Shown in pieces: positions 1 through 12,480 of a stretch of DNA of 64,000 nucleotides. Position numbers and translations under genes: made by a program. Source of the stretch: Euonymus europaeus (taxonomy: Eukaryota > Streptophyta > Magnoliopsida > Celastrales > Celastraceae). The stretch's first letter is position 1. The number at the start of each line of letters is the position of its first letter. The notes below the pieces were generated by a model. It did not search any database and had not been told where the DNA came from. It saw nothing but the letters and a program-made list of their open reading frames with translations. The DNA is taken from assembly GCA_963580455.1 (NCBI GenBank), contig OY756970.1, forward strand, positions 18,042,001-18,106,000. Reading direction: 5' to 3'.

Positions 1-1080
1 TGGATCATGACTATTGGGTCGGGAAACTTGCTTTACTTTTACGTTTCATGGTAGAGATTTAAAGAGGCCCAATCTACTTTTAAGGATTCTTCCTCTTTTT
101 GAAGATCGTGAGCTCGTTGGCTAGGAGCTTCTGCGATGGGGACAAAGAATTATCTCCATTAATTTTTTAATTAGCCTCACCTCTAGAATATAAAATTGAT
201 CGCACATACTTCTCTATTTCTCTATATCATTAAAACAGTCTTTCAATTATTTCAACAAAATACATCTCTCAATATAATTTTCTCATTATTCAAAAGTCAA
301 GCAGCTAACATTTCGTTCATCCATTCTTTTTTCCACAATAATTAATATTGGATCCCGCAATTATTACTAAAAGTTAAGTAACATACTCATATACATCAAC
401 AAAAATCTCTGCATTCGTAAAAACAAACATTCTTATACATTATTCCCTCTCCGTTAACTTCGTATGTGCTCTAATGCCATTATAGTTACCTCGGGTAGAA
501 AACTCATTCTGTAATCTATGTTATGCTGATTAATTAGCTGTGGAAAGCAGAGGATGAGGGTCTTAGGGTTTATATATAGAGGTATTGCTCAGTAGTGGAT
601 TCTCTCGTATCAAAAAATGTGTTGTTCGTCGAGGCTTTTGAAAAGTATTCGCAAGATTCACATAACTCCGAATTCTCATCTGACGTAGAGTGGAATCACG
701 TTGACGTCATCCAAACCTTTGTGACGTGTCGTTCCAAATCCCGTTGAGACCCGGTCGGCGAGTGAGTCGGAGGGAGCGCGCGTTACCTTACAACGCGTCT
801 CGTTTTTTCTTCTTCTTCCTCCAGATTCTAATAAACACCCATGCGGCCATGCATAAATCTCCCAGAACAAACGATAGCATTCTGGTGGATCCAAGTCGAG
901 CCATTTTCAATATTCAGCACGTGGTTTTAAAACTAAGTTTGTTAAACAAACACAATTCTCACGTGTCAGGTACGATATTCGAATTGAGATAATGGTAGCT
1001 CGAACGAGTAACGTTGTATTTCTTGGGACCCAAGTCGGTATGTGAAGATTATAAATAGGTGAAATGGTGCTGCATATATT
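1..1080 (+). promoter_or_regulatory. Upstream region of the UPF0496 gene, rich in ACGT cores
   Basis: No convincing coding sequence is seen here. The proximal part carries several bZIP-type ACGT cores: TGACGT near 681, the palindrome TGACGTCA at 702-709, GACGTGTC near 723-730, CACGTG at 918-923 and CACGTGTC at 960-967. A TATA-like TATAAATA lies at 1050-1057, and the probable transcript start is about 30 bp downstream. ACGT cores of this kind are typical of ABA- and stress-responsive plant promoters. The regulatory reading is inferred from motifs only. Confidence 0.5.
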
Positions 1081-1081
1081 G

Positions 1082-2454
1082 ATTCAAACTAAAGAGCAGC
1101 AAATCAACAACAACAGCGGAGATCGGATTTCATCAAGAACTACAAAAGGCAAAGGGTACGTGTGTGTGTGTGTGTATATATATAACGTTTCTGTTAATTC
1201 ACTATTCATCGTAATTCGCCATTGATCTTCTCAATCACTTTACTTCACTTCTGCATTCTTGTACTGTGATCTTAGATCTTTCTTTCTTTCTAGCTACCTA
1301 CCTAATGCTTTGCTTTGCTTTATGTTCAGTGTTTTCTCTTCCACTACTTTTCATTTCTTAAGTGATTGAGATATATTTATTGATTGTTGGAAACACAAAG
1401 AGTAACTCATGTTTTGATTAGGCAAATCTACGGAGGAAGAAGAAGAAGAAGAAGAGAAACTTTAGTGAACGACAGGTAAAATCGTGTATGTTTTTTCATT
1501 GATAAATTTGACCACAGTCGATGACTTCAAAGGTATTTTAGTAATTTCAGTCAAAACGACAGCAGCTTACATGTACTGAAGTCTTGTTTTGTTTAGGACG
1601 CAACTCGCTAGTCATTCATGAAAAACCAAACCAAAGTTTGCTTTTTAATTTGGTCATATGTTATATTTATTTACGCACAAACAAAAACCACCTAGTCTTG
1701 GATCCCAACTCTTTCTTCGTTGTCTTCAATTGCATTTTTGTGAATTATTATTATATTATTATTATTTATATGGCCACAAGAGCTCTCTCATCACTCTGGT
1801 TTGGTAACCATTTGCTTTGCGCGTCAAAACTGTACAAGAGTTTTTCTAGAGAGAGAAAGAAACATTATATTATATATCTACATGTTGCTTGTTTCCCGCG
1901 TTCTTTTTCTCTCAATCTAATGATCTTATTATGCGTGCAAGCTATTCTCAAATCTCTCCAAAGCAGGGCGGCAGAGGCCTCATTTTCTTGGTCCTTAACG
2001 GTTTTAGTTCTCTTTAAGCTTCTTCATTCCTCATTCACCTCTACTTCCCTCTTTGCTTTTTATAAAAACAAAACCCTCCCCAAACCCAAATCATCACCTG
2101 CTCTTTTTTTAATCCACAAATTCTGTTTTGTCAGACTTGCACTACTCCTCTATCTGGGTCTTTCTTAATCTTTGGTTCCTTGTTAGTTTTAAAAGCATTC
2201 AACCTCTGGTGCATAGTCATTCATGCTTATCTATTATGATAATACTAATCCGGTAATCCCTAATCTCAGAATATTAATTCTGTTGAAATTTTGATTTGTT
2301 GAAGTGGGTTTGTGGTTTCTTGTGCCCTGGAACAGAAAAGAAAAAAAGAAAAAAAAGGGAAGTTGTATTCATAGCTTTTGGCTTGAAGGCTCCGATTGAA
2401 TCTTAGGTTTTGGGTTTTCTTTCTCTTGCTTTTGTTTAGATCTGAATTGAAGCC
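1082..2454 (+). other. Probable 5'-UTR with intron(s) of the UPF0496 gene
   Basis: A leader sequence after the TATA box meets a donor-like GTACGT at 1156. A pyrimidine-rich acceptor ending in TAG at 2439 precedes the start codon by 15 bp. A short AG-rich non-coding exon may lie at about 1423-1474, flanked by an AG acceptor and GTAAAA. A TG/TA microsatellite sits at about 1160-1182. The AT-rich interior has open frames with no family resemblance. The 5'-UTR intron is inferred from splice signals only. Confidence 0.45.
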
Positions 2455-3579
2455 ATGGGAGGGCATATGAGCAAGAACAAGGCTGCTGGAGCTTCTTCTG
2501 CTGCGAGTCTCAACAACAATTTGCAGTACTCGACTGAATTGAGTTCCTATGAGGCTGCTTGCAGGCTCGACGAGGGCTTGCGGTCCTTCGACAGCAACCT
2601 CCAAGCGCGCACAAATCATGCCATCAATACTCTGGCTGTTGGTGTTGAAGTTAAAGCACTTTCATTTGATTCCTTGAAGGAAGTTACAGAGTGCCTTCTG
2701 GATATGAATCAAGAGGTTGTTAAGGTCATTTTGGAATGCAAGGAAGATATATGGAAGAGCCAAGAATTGTTTGAGCTTGTGGAAGAGTACTTTGAGAATA
2801 GCTTGCAGACTCTAGATTTCTGTACAGCATTGGAGAAGTGCCTAAAGCGAACTCGTGATAATCAATTGCTTATTCTTGTGGCATTGCAGCAATTCGAGGA
2901 AGAAAGTGAAGCTGGAGGGACAAAGTATGTTAAGACTCTAGAGGATTTGAAGAATTTCAAGGCAGCTGGTGACCCTTTCACTGAAGAGTTCTTCAGTGTC
3001 TTTCAATCTGTTTATAAGCAGCAGATGTCGATGCTTGAGAAATTGCAGCTTAAAAAGAACAAGCTTGACAAGAAGTTCAAGCACATTCATGCCTGGAGGA
3101 AAGTTTCAAATATGATATTTGTTGCAACTTTTGCTGCTGTACTAATTTGCTCCGTCGTGGCGGCAGCAATCGCTGCACCGCCTCTGGCAGCAGCGCTCGC
3201 AGCAGCAGCTTCAATTCCACTGGGTTCGATGGGGAAATGGATTGATTCTCTATGGAGAAACTATGAGAATGTATTGAAGGGACAGAAGGAGGTGATTACC
3301 TCAATGCAAGCAGGATCATATGTTGCAATTAAGGACTTGGACAACATTCGGGTTCTGATTGATCGATTGGAGATCGAAATTACAGCATTAATGCAAAATG
3401 TGGAGTTTGCAATTGAAAAAGAAGCTGTGAAGATTGCAATAGAGGAGATTAAGAAGAAGCTGGGAATGTTCATGAAGAATGTTGAGGAGTTGGAAGTGCA
3501 AGCCGATAGGTGCAGCCGCGATATCAGAAGAGCTAGGACTGTGGTTCTACAGAGGATCATAAAACATCCCAACCACTAA
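2455..3579 (+). CDS. UPF0496 (DUF677) membrane protein, At4g34320-like
   Basis: This single-exon CDS encodes 374 residues, the usual length for the family. The start is the ATG in a good context (gccATGg) just after a 5'-UTR acceptor. Residues about 25-215 are helical and rich in Glu, Lys and Leu. A hydrophobic Ala-rich stretch at about 219-258 looks like one or two membrane segments, and a C-terminal coiled-coil-like region follows (about 270-360). This layout of N-terminal helical domain, membrane hairpin and C-terminal helices is that of plant UPF0496 proteins, whose molecular function is poorly known. The upstream ACGT-core cluster suggests stress or ABA responsiveness. The family call is firm; the function is unknown. 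Confidence 0.88.
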   Translation: MGGHMSKNKAAGASSAASLNNNLQYSTELSSYEAACRLDEGLRSFDSNLQARTNHAINTLAVGVEVKALSFDSLKEVTECLLDMNQEVVKVILECKEDIWKSQELFELVEEYFENSLQTLDFCTALEKCLKRTRDNQLLILVALQQFEEESEAGGTKYVKTLEDLKNFKAAGDPFTEEFFSVFQSVYKQQMSMLEKLQLKKNKLDKKFKHIHAWRKVSNMIFVATFAAVLICSVVAAAIAAPPLAAALAAAASIPLGSMGKWIDSLWRNYENVLKGQKEVITSMQAGSYVAIKDLDNIRVLIDRLEIEITALMQNVEFAIEKEAVKIAIEEIKKKLGMFMKNVEELEVQADRCSRDIRRARTVVLQRIIKHPNH

Positions 3580-5969
3580 GTAGGATGTGCATCCATCAAG
3601 TTACCTTCAACTGGTTGCTATTTCTAAATACTTGTCTGATCTTATGTTATATTAAGATGATTAATTCCTTTATTTGTTGTATTTTGGATGCCCCATTGAT
3701 GGGATCCATGCTATTACAGATAGTTCAGACACTTTGTATGTAATTTCGGCATTTTTTTTTTAAAAAAAGGATAAAAATAAACTTCTTTGTAGATTTCATA
3801 ATTTAGAAATACGAAACCTACCCAGTTTGACAACTAAATTATGAAATGAGTAGTTGAGTCACTTTTGAAAGTTACCCAGATCAGTGGCTGAAAGTTTGTT
3901 AAGTTTTTTTTTTTTTTTTACTTACTTTCCAGCATCTGTAAAAGAAAGAACAGTAAAAGGGGTCATATAAAGGTTTCAACCTTTAGCCATACAAGAGCAA
4001 GGGACCTTGATGAACAGAGAATTGTTATGGAAAGCCCAATTCAATTTGAATAGCATAAATGGAAGATTTATCAGAGTAGAAAATGTTGTGAGATCTTCTT
4101 GTCATCTTCGGAAAGCTGTGCTGCATAAGTACCAGTCGTTGCCCTTCAAGGAGCATCTGTTGCAGTTGTTAGTTGTTTTGAGTGTTATGAACGTTCTATT
4201 GTTGACATGGCTCCAATGAAGGAGAAATTTATTTGGTCATTCGGGAAGGTGTGAGAGCAGTAATCAGGCTTTTTTTTCCCGGACATTCAGTCCAAGTAAA
4301 GGTATTATGCGCTTTGGATCCTCCTCGAGCACTCACGTATTTATTATTGAAATAATCTCGTCTTCCACACTCGAATTCATAATCTCTTTAATTTGGAAAA
4401 TTTGAGTGCTCACCCTCCCAAACTAAAGACTGAAATGAGAGGATAAGAGAAGGAAAAAACCCAATTTCAAAGAAAAGCACTGTTTCTTTTTCTGCACCTC
4501 CAATCAATATACCTCAATTTTAATTCCATATCAAGTTAAAAGTATGCCAATAAGTTCAAAGAGATGGTTAGGGATCATGAGATTAGTGTACATGCTGACA
4601 GATTATTGTAGGTTTGTGGGGGTGAAGGAAAGAAGAAAAAAACATTCCAACAGGGGAATATCACACATTCAAGTGATTAATAACATTTTGTTTGATATAC
4701 AAAATTAAGTGATGGGGATTATGTGAGGCATTAGCTCCTAACCTAACGATTAAGAATGAGTATGTGCTCTCCAAAAATTACGAGTTTGATTCTCACTTGT
4801 GTCCGTATATTGTATTTCCATGTGCTTGAAGTTTGCAGCCTTGCCTCACACGGGTTACCCACGAGTTTATCTACTGCACACCCCAACGATAAAAGACTAG
4901 AGTTTAAGGTATAAAAGAGAGAGAAAAAAAATTCACATACGACATGTAGTGGGAATGGAATATTAGGAATTGCTTTGCCTGGCATTCTTCAATTTGAAGT
5001 TAAACAATATTTGCAGTAAAAAATGTACGATTATGCGAAATATCCCAACCATGATTAAATATCATATTAAAATCCCATTAGTTTGGAATAAACAAATATT
5101 TTAACATGATAAGAATTTGGGGATAAAGAAAACAGTTTCACACCCTCATTCTCATGCTACAAGAGCACCTTTGATAGTCTGTTCAAGGTCTTCGTTGCCT
5201 ATAAAAAGGTCTCAAGTCCATTCTTGTAAGCAAGCAAGAAAAGCATCAACAAGAAATGCTTTGATAACAGAGAGGTTCTCCGGCAACGGCTACTATTGTC
5301 CACTCTCTCTCAAGGCTTCCAGCATCCTACCTTCCTCGGCTCGAGCTGGAGGCCTTACGAGAGAGTGAACAAAACTAGCCATGATATTTTTTCCTGACTA
5401 GAAGAGATGGCATTGAAATATTATTATAGTAAGGAACATTTTCTTGTTTAATCTGAACATCTTTCCAGCTTCCCCCCCTCCCATCTGTTTATCTACAGCT
5501 CACAAACCATCGTAAGCTGCTTCTGTAGGTGGTCCTATCAACTAGAGTTAACATCAATCAATCCCTAATGTAGACACTCTGCTCTCTCAACAAGATTCAA
5601 TCCAAAGAAGGGAAAGCAGCAGTTCATTGCCTAAAAGTTATCACCATTCCCCCACAGAAAAATAACAAGCTCTTCAAGCTTGTATTGGAGATGAAAGGAA
5701 AGGAACAAGAGAGAAACAGACACTAGACAATAGAACCTCCAGGTATTATGTACAATATTGTACGTATGCAAAATTACATGCCTAAGAGGCTCAAACTACT
5801 ATATCAAAAAAAAAAATATGGGGGGAGGGGGGCTCATTATTAATGCGAGCCACATTAAGCATGAACTCTATAGTAGGTCAATATAAATTCAAGTGCCTAT
5901 GGGACGGTATAACATACATCCTGTAGCTTGCCAACTGAATTGTACGTTAGAGGTAAAATCTGCGGTCTT
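3580..5969. other. Intergenic region with the 3' UTRs of two convergent genes
   Basis: This lies between the convergent UPF0496 and HDR genes. It holds the UPF0496 3' UTR (to about 3700) and, at the right, the HDR 3' UTR below 5970. Short open frames at 4007-4219 and 5117-5368 have no recognisable domain, homology or splice support. A weak tRNA-like internal promoter pattern at about 4705-4800 may be an old SINE. Confidence 0.5.
4700..4960 (+). repeat. Possible tRNA-derived SINE fragment
   Basis: A B-box-like motif (GAGTTTGATTCTC, about 4781-4793) sits some 40 bp after an A-box-like stretch around 4735-4755, as in degenerate tRNA heads of plant SINEs. No target-site duplication or tail was confirmed, so this is a weak call. 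Confidence 0.25.
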
Positions 5970-8900
5970 TTATGCTACTTGCAAAGCTTCCTCACATTTG
6001 ATGTCGAACACCTTGATAAGTGCTTCTTCGACCACCTGGTTAACATCAAGTTAGATACACATTAATGTTAAATATAGCATTGACATTCATCATGAGCAGA
6101 AGTGAATGGCATGTTCAGTATATCTAGAAATAAAACATATTTGTGCAATTCAGATTATGCAAAAGAAGGCATCAATTGTCATAATCAAACAGATAAATCA
6201 GAAGTAGAACTTGCACCAAACTTTGTTGCATGACAGCATGCAAAGACAGAACAGAACGCAGAGGGTGGGGGAACCGTAATTTGAACTTAGAGCATGAGTG
6301 AAGGTAAATTTTGGAAAACAGAAAGGAAAAAATAAAATGAAACCAAGAGCCAGCCTAGTGGCAACCGGGGACAGCATTGTAGGCTATGGGATAATTACCT
6401 TATCAGGGGTAGAGGCACCAGAAGTTACCCCAATTGTGATAGGGCCCTCAGGTAGCCAATTTTCTTTCTCAACCAGCTCCCCGTGCTACAAAATCACAAT
6501 TCATAAAATAAAAAATGAGTTAAAAAATCATAAATTAAATCTTAAACTTATTCGGTCTAAGGAAAAGATAAAATTCTATCAAAAGAAGTGGAATTAGTCA
6601 ATTAGATGTTTCCACTCTTACCAGCAACTTGTAAGAAATTCGGTTTCCTGGACCTATTCTCTGCTCACTGTCGATCCAATAAGAGGGAATTCCACGGGCC
6701 TCTGCAATTTCTTGAAGGTGAGAGGTGTTACTTGAGTTCCAACCGCCAACAACTAACATGAGATCCATTTTGGTTTCTACAAGCTTGTACATTGCATCTT
6801 GTCGCTCCTGAAAAGCACAAAAATAGGTTAAATATGATCACTGATAAAAGCAAACAAGATGGTGAAAAGGGTAAAGAAGAATATGAGAGACTTCTTTGGG
6901 AGGAGAAGGTAAAAGTGGACAGAGAGAAGAAGGAAAGGCATCCACGCAATTGCATCTTCAATAATATAATATATATACACCAAATTTTCGTAGAAAAAAG
7001 GGGTAACAGAAGACATGAGAGTTACGGAGAATTACTTGCGTAGCATCACAAATTGTGTTAAAGCTCACAAAGTGGTTATTGATATTTTCTACTCCATTCT
7101 TGCGCATCATAGTTCTCTCTACCAACTTCCCTGTGACAGCCAAAAAAAGCATTATTAAGATCACAGGCAGCCAATAACTTCTTCCAAAAGTTGAAATGAT
7201 AGAGCCACCGACTAACCAATCTCTTCTGTTTCCCCCTTAAGCATTGTTGTCTGATTAGCAATGCCAACTTTTATTAGGTCTCTGTCAGGATCAAATCCCT
7301 TGGAAACAGCAAATTTAAATTTCTGCATCCAAGCCAAAAAAACCAGGGAATATTAGAGAGCACAGCACACAAATACTTGTCAATAAAGCTTATGAGGAAA
7401 CAAAAGATCGTACCTCTAGAAACTTCTCTTTACTTGAGCTAGATCCATTAAGTTCACCCCCAAGAATGTAGTCACATACATACATCGCCTGGTTTATGAT
7501 AATTCATTATAAACAGTCAATATATACAGTTAAGGCACAAAGGAAAATACAAAACATTACTTTTTCACAAAATATCAACTTTTAAAAGAAAACAAGATTC
7601 TAGCAACCTATAGAAAATACCTCTTTCATATCCTTCACAATAATATATGTTCCTGCGAAAGATGCAGTCGCTACAGTCTCCTCATGAGCATATTTTCCAT
7701 GAATAATAGAAGTGTAATCTCCTTTCTTGTGCTTCTCAACAGTGTTCCAAACCTTCAGTCAAATTTGATGGATTTATCATCTAAATTAAGGAAAGAATGC
7801 CAAATAAAATCAAAGAAATATAGACAAGGTTATCTTATAAGAGGTGCTCAGTCACTAGTAAGATACCTTAGATACCCAAGGGCAAGTTGTGTCAACAATT
7901 TGCACTTTTTTTTCATTCAGTGCCACCATTTCATCAACTGCAGCTCCAAAAGCAGGCAGAATCACAACATCGCCCTCGCCAACAACATCAAATTGTTTCA
8001 TCCCTTTCTCAATGGGAATGTTTTTAACTTGCATCTCCTCCAAATGCTGCCACAAAAAATTCAAAGGCTTCAATAATCAGTACAACTGTTCTAATTTCAA
8101 AGAGATGCCGTGCCGCCCAACCAATTTCATAGATCCATGACCAATGAATTAATCAATCTCACTGAACCCCGAAGCAGAAAAAACTATGCATCCTGAATCT
8201 TGAAAAAGTTAAGTGCATGGCAAACATTTGAACAAAAATCTTACTGAAATCACATAATGTTCAAAATGGCAAAACCGCAAAACAAAGATCTAAGATATTA
8301 CAATGTTTGTAAATCAGGTTCAAAGTCATGCAAACACTCCATCGTACAACTTAAGGAGTAATTATATTGAGCCCAAATCTGCAACCAACATTAACAAGAT
8401 TAATATGACCAACACAATATCTTAAAATACTTTTAAACTATTTTCCAGGAAAGAAGAAAAAAAAATCTAATCGCCAAATTTAGAAATATGGAGAAAGCCG
8501 AAAAGTTCAAAACAATTACACGATACTAGTTTCAGAAACAAATAAGCAGTCACATCTTCTAGTGCCATAGAAATATTCAAATACGAGAACTACAGATCCA
8601 ATTTGGAGCTTTTGAGAACATTAATAAGTTCTGAAATTAGTTTACTGACCCTGTTGACAGTTGGATTGTGTATGATTTCGTTGGTGATCCAAATCTTCTC
8701 ATTGGGAAACTGTTTTTTTGCTTCATAAGCAATCTGAACAGCACGCTCAACACCCCAGCAAAATCCATAAGCTTCTGCTAGTTTCACAGTCACATTGCCC
8801 CATGTATACTCGTTCCCATTCTCCTTCAATTTCTTGATTATGTCACCTGAAGATCCAAACCCGAAAGTATTTCGATTAAGGCATGCCTCATGCATACACT

Positions 8901-9648
8901 CTCAGAAGATCATGATATTTCAATAACTCGCGTTATGCTAATTAAATAAAATCGATCTGGTCACAAGTAAAAGAAACTGAAAGAGCTAATACTTTCCCGT
9001 TCTCAAATTCGATTGACAAAAGAAATGAAAAGCTTATTTTGTGAAAAGAGTAGATTAAATCGTCAAAACGATTTATTTCATTTTAGAGTCTGCTGGAGGA
9101 GGGATTGGGAGAGGTTCGGTTGTGAGGGATGCATAAAAGGGAATGCTTGCTTTATATGAGAGGCGTTGAAAGATCTTACGAGGGTGAACAACTCTCACCC
9201 TCATTTTCAGGGTTTGCGAAAAGGAGTGTTGGGAGGAGTTTCGCGAACACTCCCAGCACCTCCCCCAAACAGGCATTGGCCTGTTTCCCTGCAACCAAAC
9301 AGAAAGTCCGAAAACAATACATACAAAAATTTATTCACCGGTCTCTCGATTTTCACGTATATGATTTAAATTCCAAAAATTCTTACTCGTGTACTCGCGA
9401 TTCATGAGCTCGAGAGTCTCCTCCTTGTGACCAAACCCTCTCCGATTATAATTGCTGCTTCTAGTCAAGTTCTTCCGAAACACCTTCGCATCAAAATCTG
9501 AATCACCGACAGCGACAGAACCAGAACGCTCGGCCTCGGCAGAGCATCGAACGACGAAAGGCTTTCTGCGCGACGTAAAGCTTTCCGATGACGGAGAGAA
9601 GAGGCCCGTACTGAGAGACACGCGGCACAGTTGCAGAGAAATCGCCAT
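5970..9648 (-). CDS. HDR: 4-hydroxy-3-methylbut-2-enyl diphosphate reductase, plastid
   Basis: HDR (IspH/LytB) catalyses the last step of the plastid MEP pathway, reducing HMBPP to IPP and DMAPP with a [4Fe-4S] cluster. Ten exons give 461 residues, close to the plant norm of about 465: 9387-9648, 8650-8846, 7867-8046, 7621-7752, 7414-7488, 7217-7322, 7036-7130, 6622-6807, 6399-6485, 5970-6035. All junctions are GT-AG and in phase. The Ser/Arg-rich first ~40 residues fit a chloroplast transit peptide. The three cluster cysteines are Cys117 (YGFCWGV), Cys208 (TTCPW) and Cys345 (NTICDATQ). Substrate-site motifs EIIHNPTVN and NSSNTSHL are intact. The chosen ATG (gccATGg) begins MAISLQ. A hAT-type MITE lies 247 bp upstream of the start codon. 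The gene looks intact. Confidence 0.96.
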
Positions 9649-9895
9649 GGCAGAGTAGAACAATGTTTGAAAAATGCTTGGCGAGAGAGAGAGAGCGAGG
9701 ATTAAGCTCTCTTGTTACTGGTTAATCGCTCTTTATTGACGATTTTTTAGGTTTTTTTATCCAAATAAACGACTATGGTTTTGTCGTTTTGTTCACAAAG
9801 ATTCGTTTTTACGACGATACCTTATCCACCCGGAATCGAAAATTAACAAATTTACGGGAAAGGAGATGGGTTAGGTTTGTAGAGGCCAAATTAAC
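9649..9895 (-). promoter_or_regulatory. HDR proximal promoter / 5' UTR
   Basis: This 247-bp stretch separates the HDR start codon from the hAT-type MITE, so it is all of the promoter-proximal sequence kept next to the gene. A GA-rich run at about 9684-9702 lies in the probable 5' UTR. No clear TATA box was recognised. Confidence 0.4.
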
Positions 9896-10380
9896 TAGGG
9901 ATGGCAATTTTCACCCGACCCGGCCCGCCCCGAAGTGTCCCGACCCGCCCCGAGCGGGTTTTCCCCGACCCGACAGTGGGACGGGGCGGGGACGGGGCGA
10001 CAAATTTTAACCCGCATGCGGGGCGGGGCAGGGACGGGTCAGTCCATCAACCCGCCCCGCCCCGAAAGACTAATAACCCTATACTAGCTATATATATATA
10101 TAACTTATATATAAGTAGTTATATACATATATATAACCTATATATAAGTAGTTATATATATGTTATATATAAGTTTTATATATATGTTATATATAAGTTT
10201 TATACTGTTAGGGGCGGGGCGGGGTGCCCCGCGAGGCCCCGTAGGTAACGCGGGGTGGGGATGGGGCAAAGATTTTGCCCCGAAGAGCGGGGCGGGGCGG
10301 GGACGGGGCGGGGTATGGAAGGGCAGGGCGGGGACGGGGCGACCATGATCCGGCCCCGCCCCGCCCCATTGCCATCCCTA
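9896..10380. mobile_element. hAT-type MITE with GC-rich arms (485 bp)
   Basis: Perfect 13-bp terminal inverted repeats (TAGGGATGGCAAT at 9896-9908, complement at 10368-10380) are flanked by a perfect 8-bp duplication AAATTAAC (9888-9895 and 10381-10388), the hAT signature. Inside, GC-rich arms of CCCGCCCC / GGGGCGGG blocks flank an AT-rich core of short TATATAA-type tandem repeats (about 10080-10205). No transposase is encoded; open frames through the arms are low-complexity. The perfect TIRs and duplication suggest a fairly recent insertion. Confidence 0.9.
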
Positions 10381-10470
10381 AAATTAACTGAGTGGTAAAA
10401 TTACGTCAGACTCAAATCATGACTTATGAGTTCGAAATTAGCATCTAAATATAATATTTTATCCAATTTA
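10381..10470 (+). repeat. Possible SINE head interrupted by the hAT MITE
   Basis: An A-box-like CTGAGTGGTAA (from about 10387) and a B-box-like GAGTTCGAA (from about 10429) are spaced about 40 bp apart, as in a tRNA-derived RNA polymerase III promoter. The hAT element inserted at its left edge. No SINE tail or flanking duplication was identified. Confidence 0.3.
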
Positions 10471-11374
10471 AAATCGAATTATAGTTTAAATACAAAATTT
10501 TGTATAATTTAATTGGACGGATCCAAATCTGAATTTGATTGTTTTTCAATTTAATTATCCTGAATTAAATCAATTCGAGTATAATCAATTAAGTACGACC
10601 GATAATCCAAACGAATCTCCGAATATGCAAATATTTCATACTCTTTTATTTGGATATGAATTTTTAACACCCGGATGTAATGATTATAAGGATAATTAAA
10701 AACATATGAATAAATAAATATACATGTTTGACATGTAGATTATTTATCAGAGTATTTTTTAAATAATTTTCTTTATATTTTGATTGTAACGATTGTCTAT
10801 GATAAGTGGGGGATAATAATTACCTTAATACTATAATATATCACATTCCCTTGATTACCCTTTTATCGAAAAATTAATATAATTACAGGCGGTGCGTTTT
10901 GACAATAAAAGGACATCGTTTTGGCTGTTGGACTCCACATATAGCATAAGGCAATATGAAAGGTATTTAATTAAGTCAAAGTATAATTGCTAGTCAACGT
11001 AAATAGTTGACGAGTGGCTGAAGAACAAGACTATTTACAACAGCTCAGACTTCAATATCAGATAGAGATGCGTTCAAGTTCGGACAAAAAGGAAATGACG
11101 TGTCTTACGATCTGACATCATATCTGTAATGGTCACCGAATATCATCCACAAGAAATTGTCCTCGATGGCAAAACTATATTTGCCTTCCCTATATTAGGA
11201 ATCTTTCTTTGAATTGCTTTTCACGTTAAATTTCTCTTACAAATTTGTCTTTAATATCATATAGAAGTGAGTACGTGCGAAACTGCGAACATAAATTAAG
11301 GCGTTTTTTATGCTACACATGTCCTTTACCGAACTGATTAAACCACTACCAAGAACCTCATAGATGCGGCTAAT

Positions 11375-11790
11375 AACACTCACAATGATGTATTTTTATT
11401 CGGAATTAAATGATGTACAATATAATGTATATTTTTATTGATGTGATTGTATTGAAAGAGATGCTATCGTAATATTATTATAGTGCGAGATGTGTTTTGG
11501 TAATGTCAATAAGTATGTCGCTTGACCTTTTATAAAATATATATGATTCAATATTAATTTTGATGTAATTTTATTTGAGAATGCACGAGGAAATGAAAAA
11601 ATAGATGTTTAACAAATATTTAGAGGATAAAATGTATAAAAATTTGCGTTTTACTGATGTGATTTATTGGGAGATGTGTTGTGTTTATACTTATGTGGTT
11701 GAATAAATGGTTTGATTTTTTTATGTAATAAAAGTAAAACTCAATTTAAATTTTATAAAAATGAGATGTTGACACCATTGTGAGTGCTCT
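11375..11790. mobile_element. MITE-like element with CACTCACAATG ends
   Basis: CACTCACAATGATGT at about 11377-11391 is mirrored by ACACCATTGTGAGTG at about 11772-11786: inverted ends of 15 bp with one mismatch. The interior is AT-rich and non-coding. A similar stretch, ending in TTTTATGTAATAAAAGTAAA-like sequence, occurs near 32905-32945, suggesting a family. The target duplication was not resolved. Confidence 0.45.
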
Positions 11791-12480
11791 AAAAGCCACA
11801 AAACTATGTGTTATTTCTTGTTTACTCATTTGGAAGGGGACAGTAATGCTCTACTTATTATCTACATCCATACATAACCCTAGTTGCAACTGATTGTTAA
11901 ATTATTTCAAAACATCTCAAAAAGAAACTTAGTCATGGCTAGCTTTATTAATTTATGTGTCATATCATAACTTTTTGGGTGAAATTATACCACACATTTC
12001 AAATTTTTTTTCTATCTCCCCCATTGGAATCCGGTCTCCAATGAGTATTTCATCAATTTAAAAAGTGTAACCTATGCCTGTCGTCGAGATGAATTTAATG
12101 GTGGTGATGGTGTGTCAAATTGTCTTTGGTGTTGGGCAGATCTTACTATTTTTTTCGTGGCGACTAAGATTTTTAAAGCATGATTCCGATGATTACGGTG
12201 GATGAAATGTGTAAGGGGGTGGTTGGATTTTTTTTTTATCATCTTGTCATTCTTTTGAGACCAACCTTGTTACGATTGATGGTCGGATACCGAATTTTTT
12301 TTCTACCATTGAAGGCCAGGCTTGTGTTATTTTATTTTTTATTACATTGTTCAAAATGAACATTTAAGATGTTTTCTTTTTATACATTAATTACATTGTT
12401 CGTGTTGCAATTACATTATTTGTTACTTAATTACATTGTTTTATCCTCTCATTTGCTCCGACTTTCAATGGCAAACCTCT

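Noticed and set aside
1584..2168. 194-codon open frame upstream of the UPF0496 gene
   Set aside because: It lies in a probable 5'-UTR intron, is Phe/Leu-rich from T-rich DNA, and has no domain or similarity to known families.
5117..5368. 83-codon frame near the HDR 3' end, and a short antisense frame over it
   Set aside because: No domain, no splice signals and no clear promoter. I could not link either to a known peptide family.
9901..10348. Open frames across the GC-rich hAT arms
   Set aside because: Low-complexity Gly/Arg/Pro reading of CCCGCCCC repeats inside a MITE; no transposase motif.
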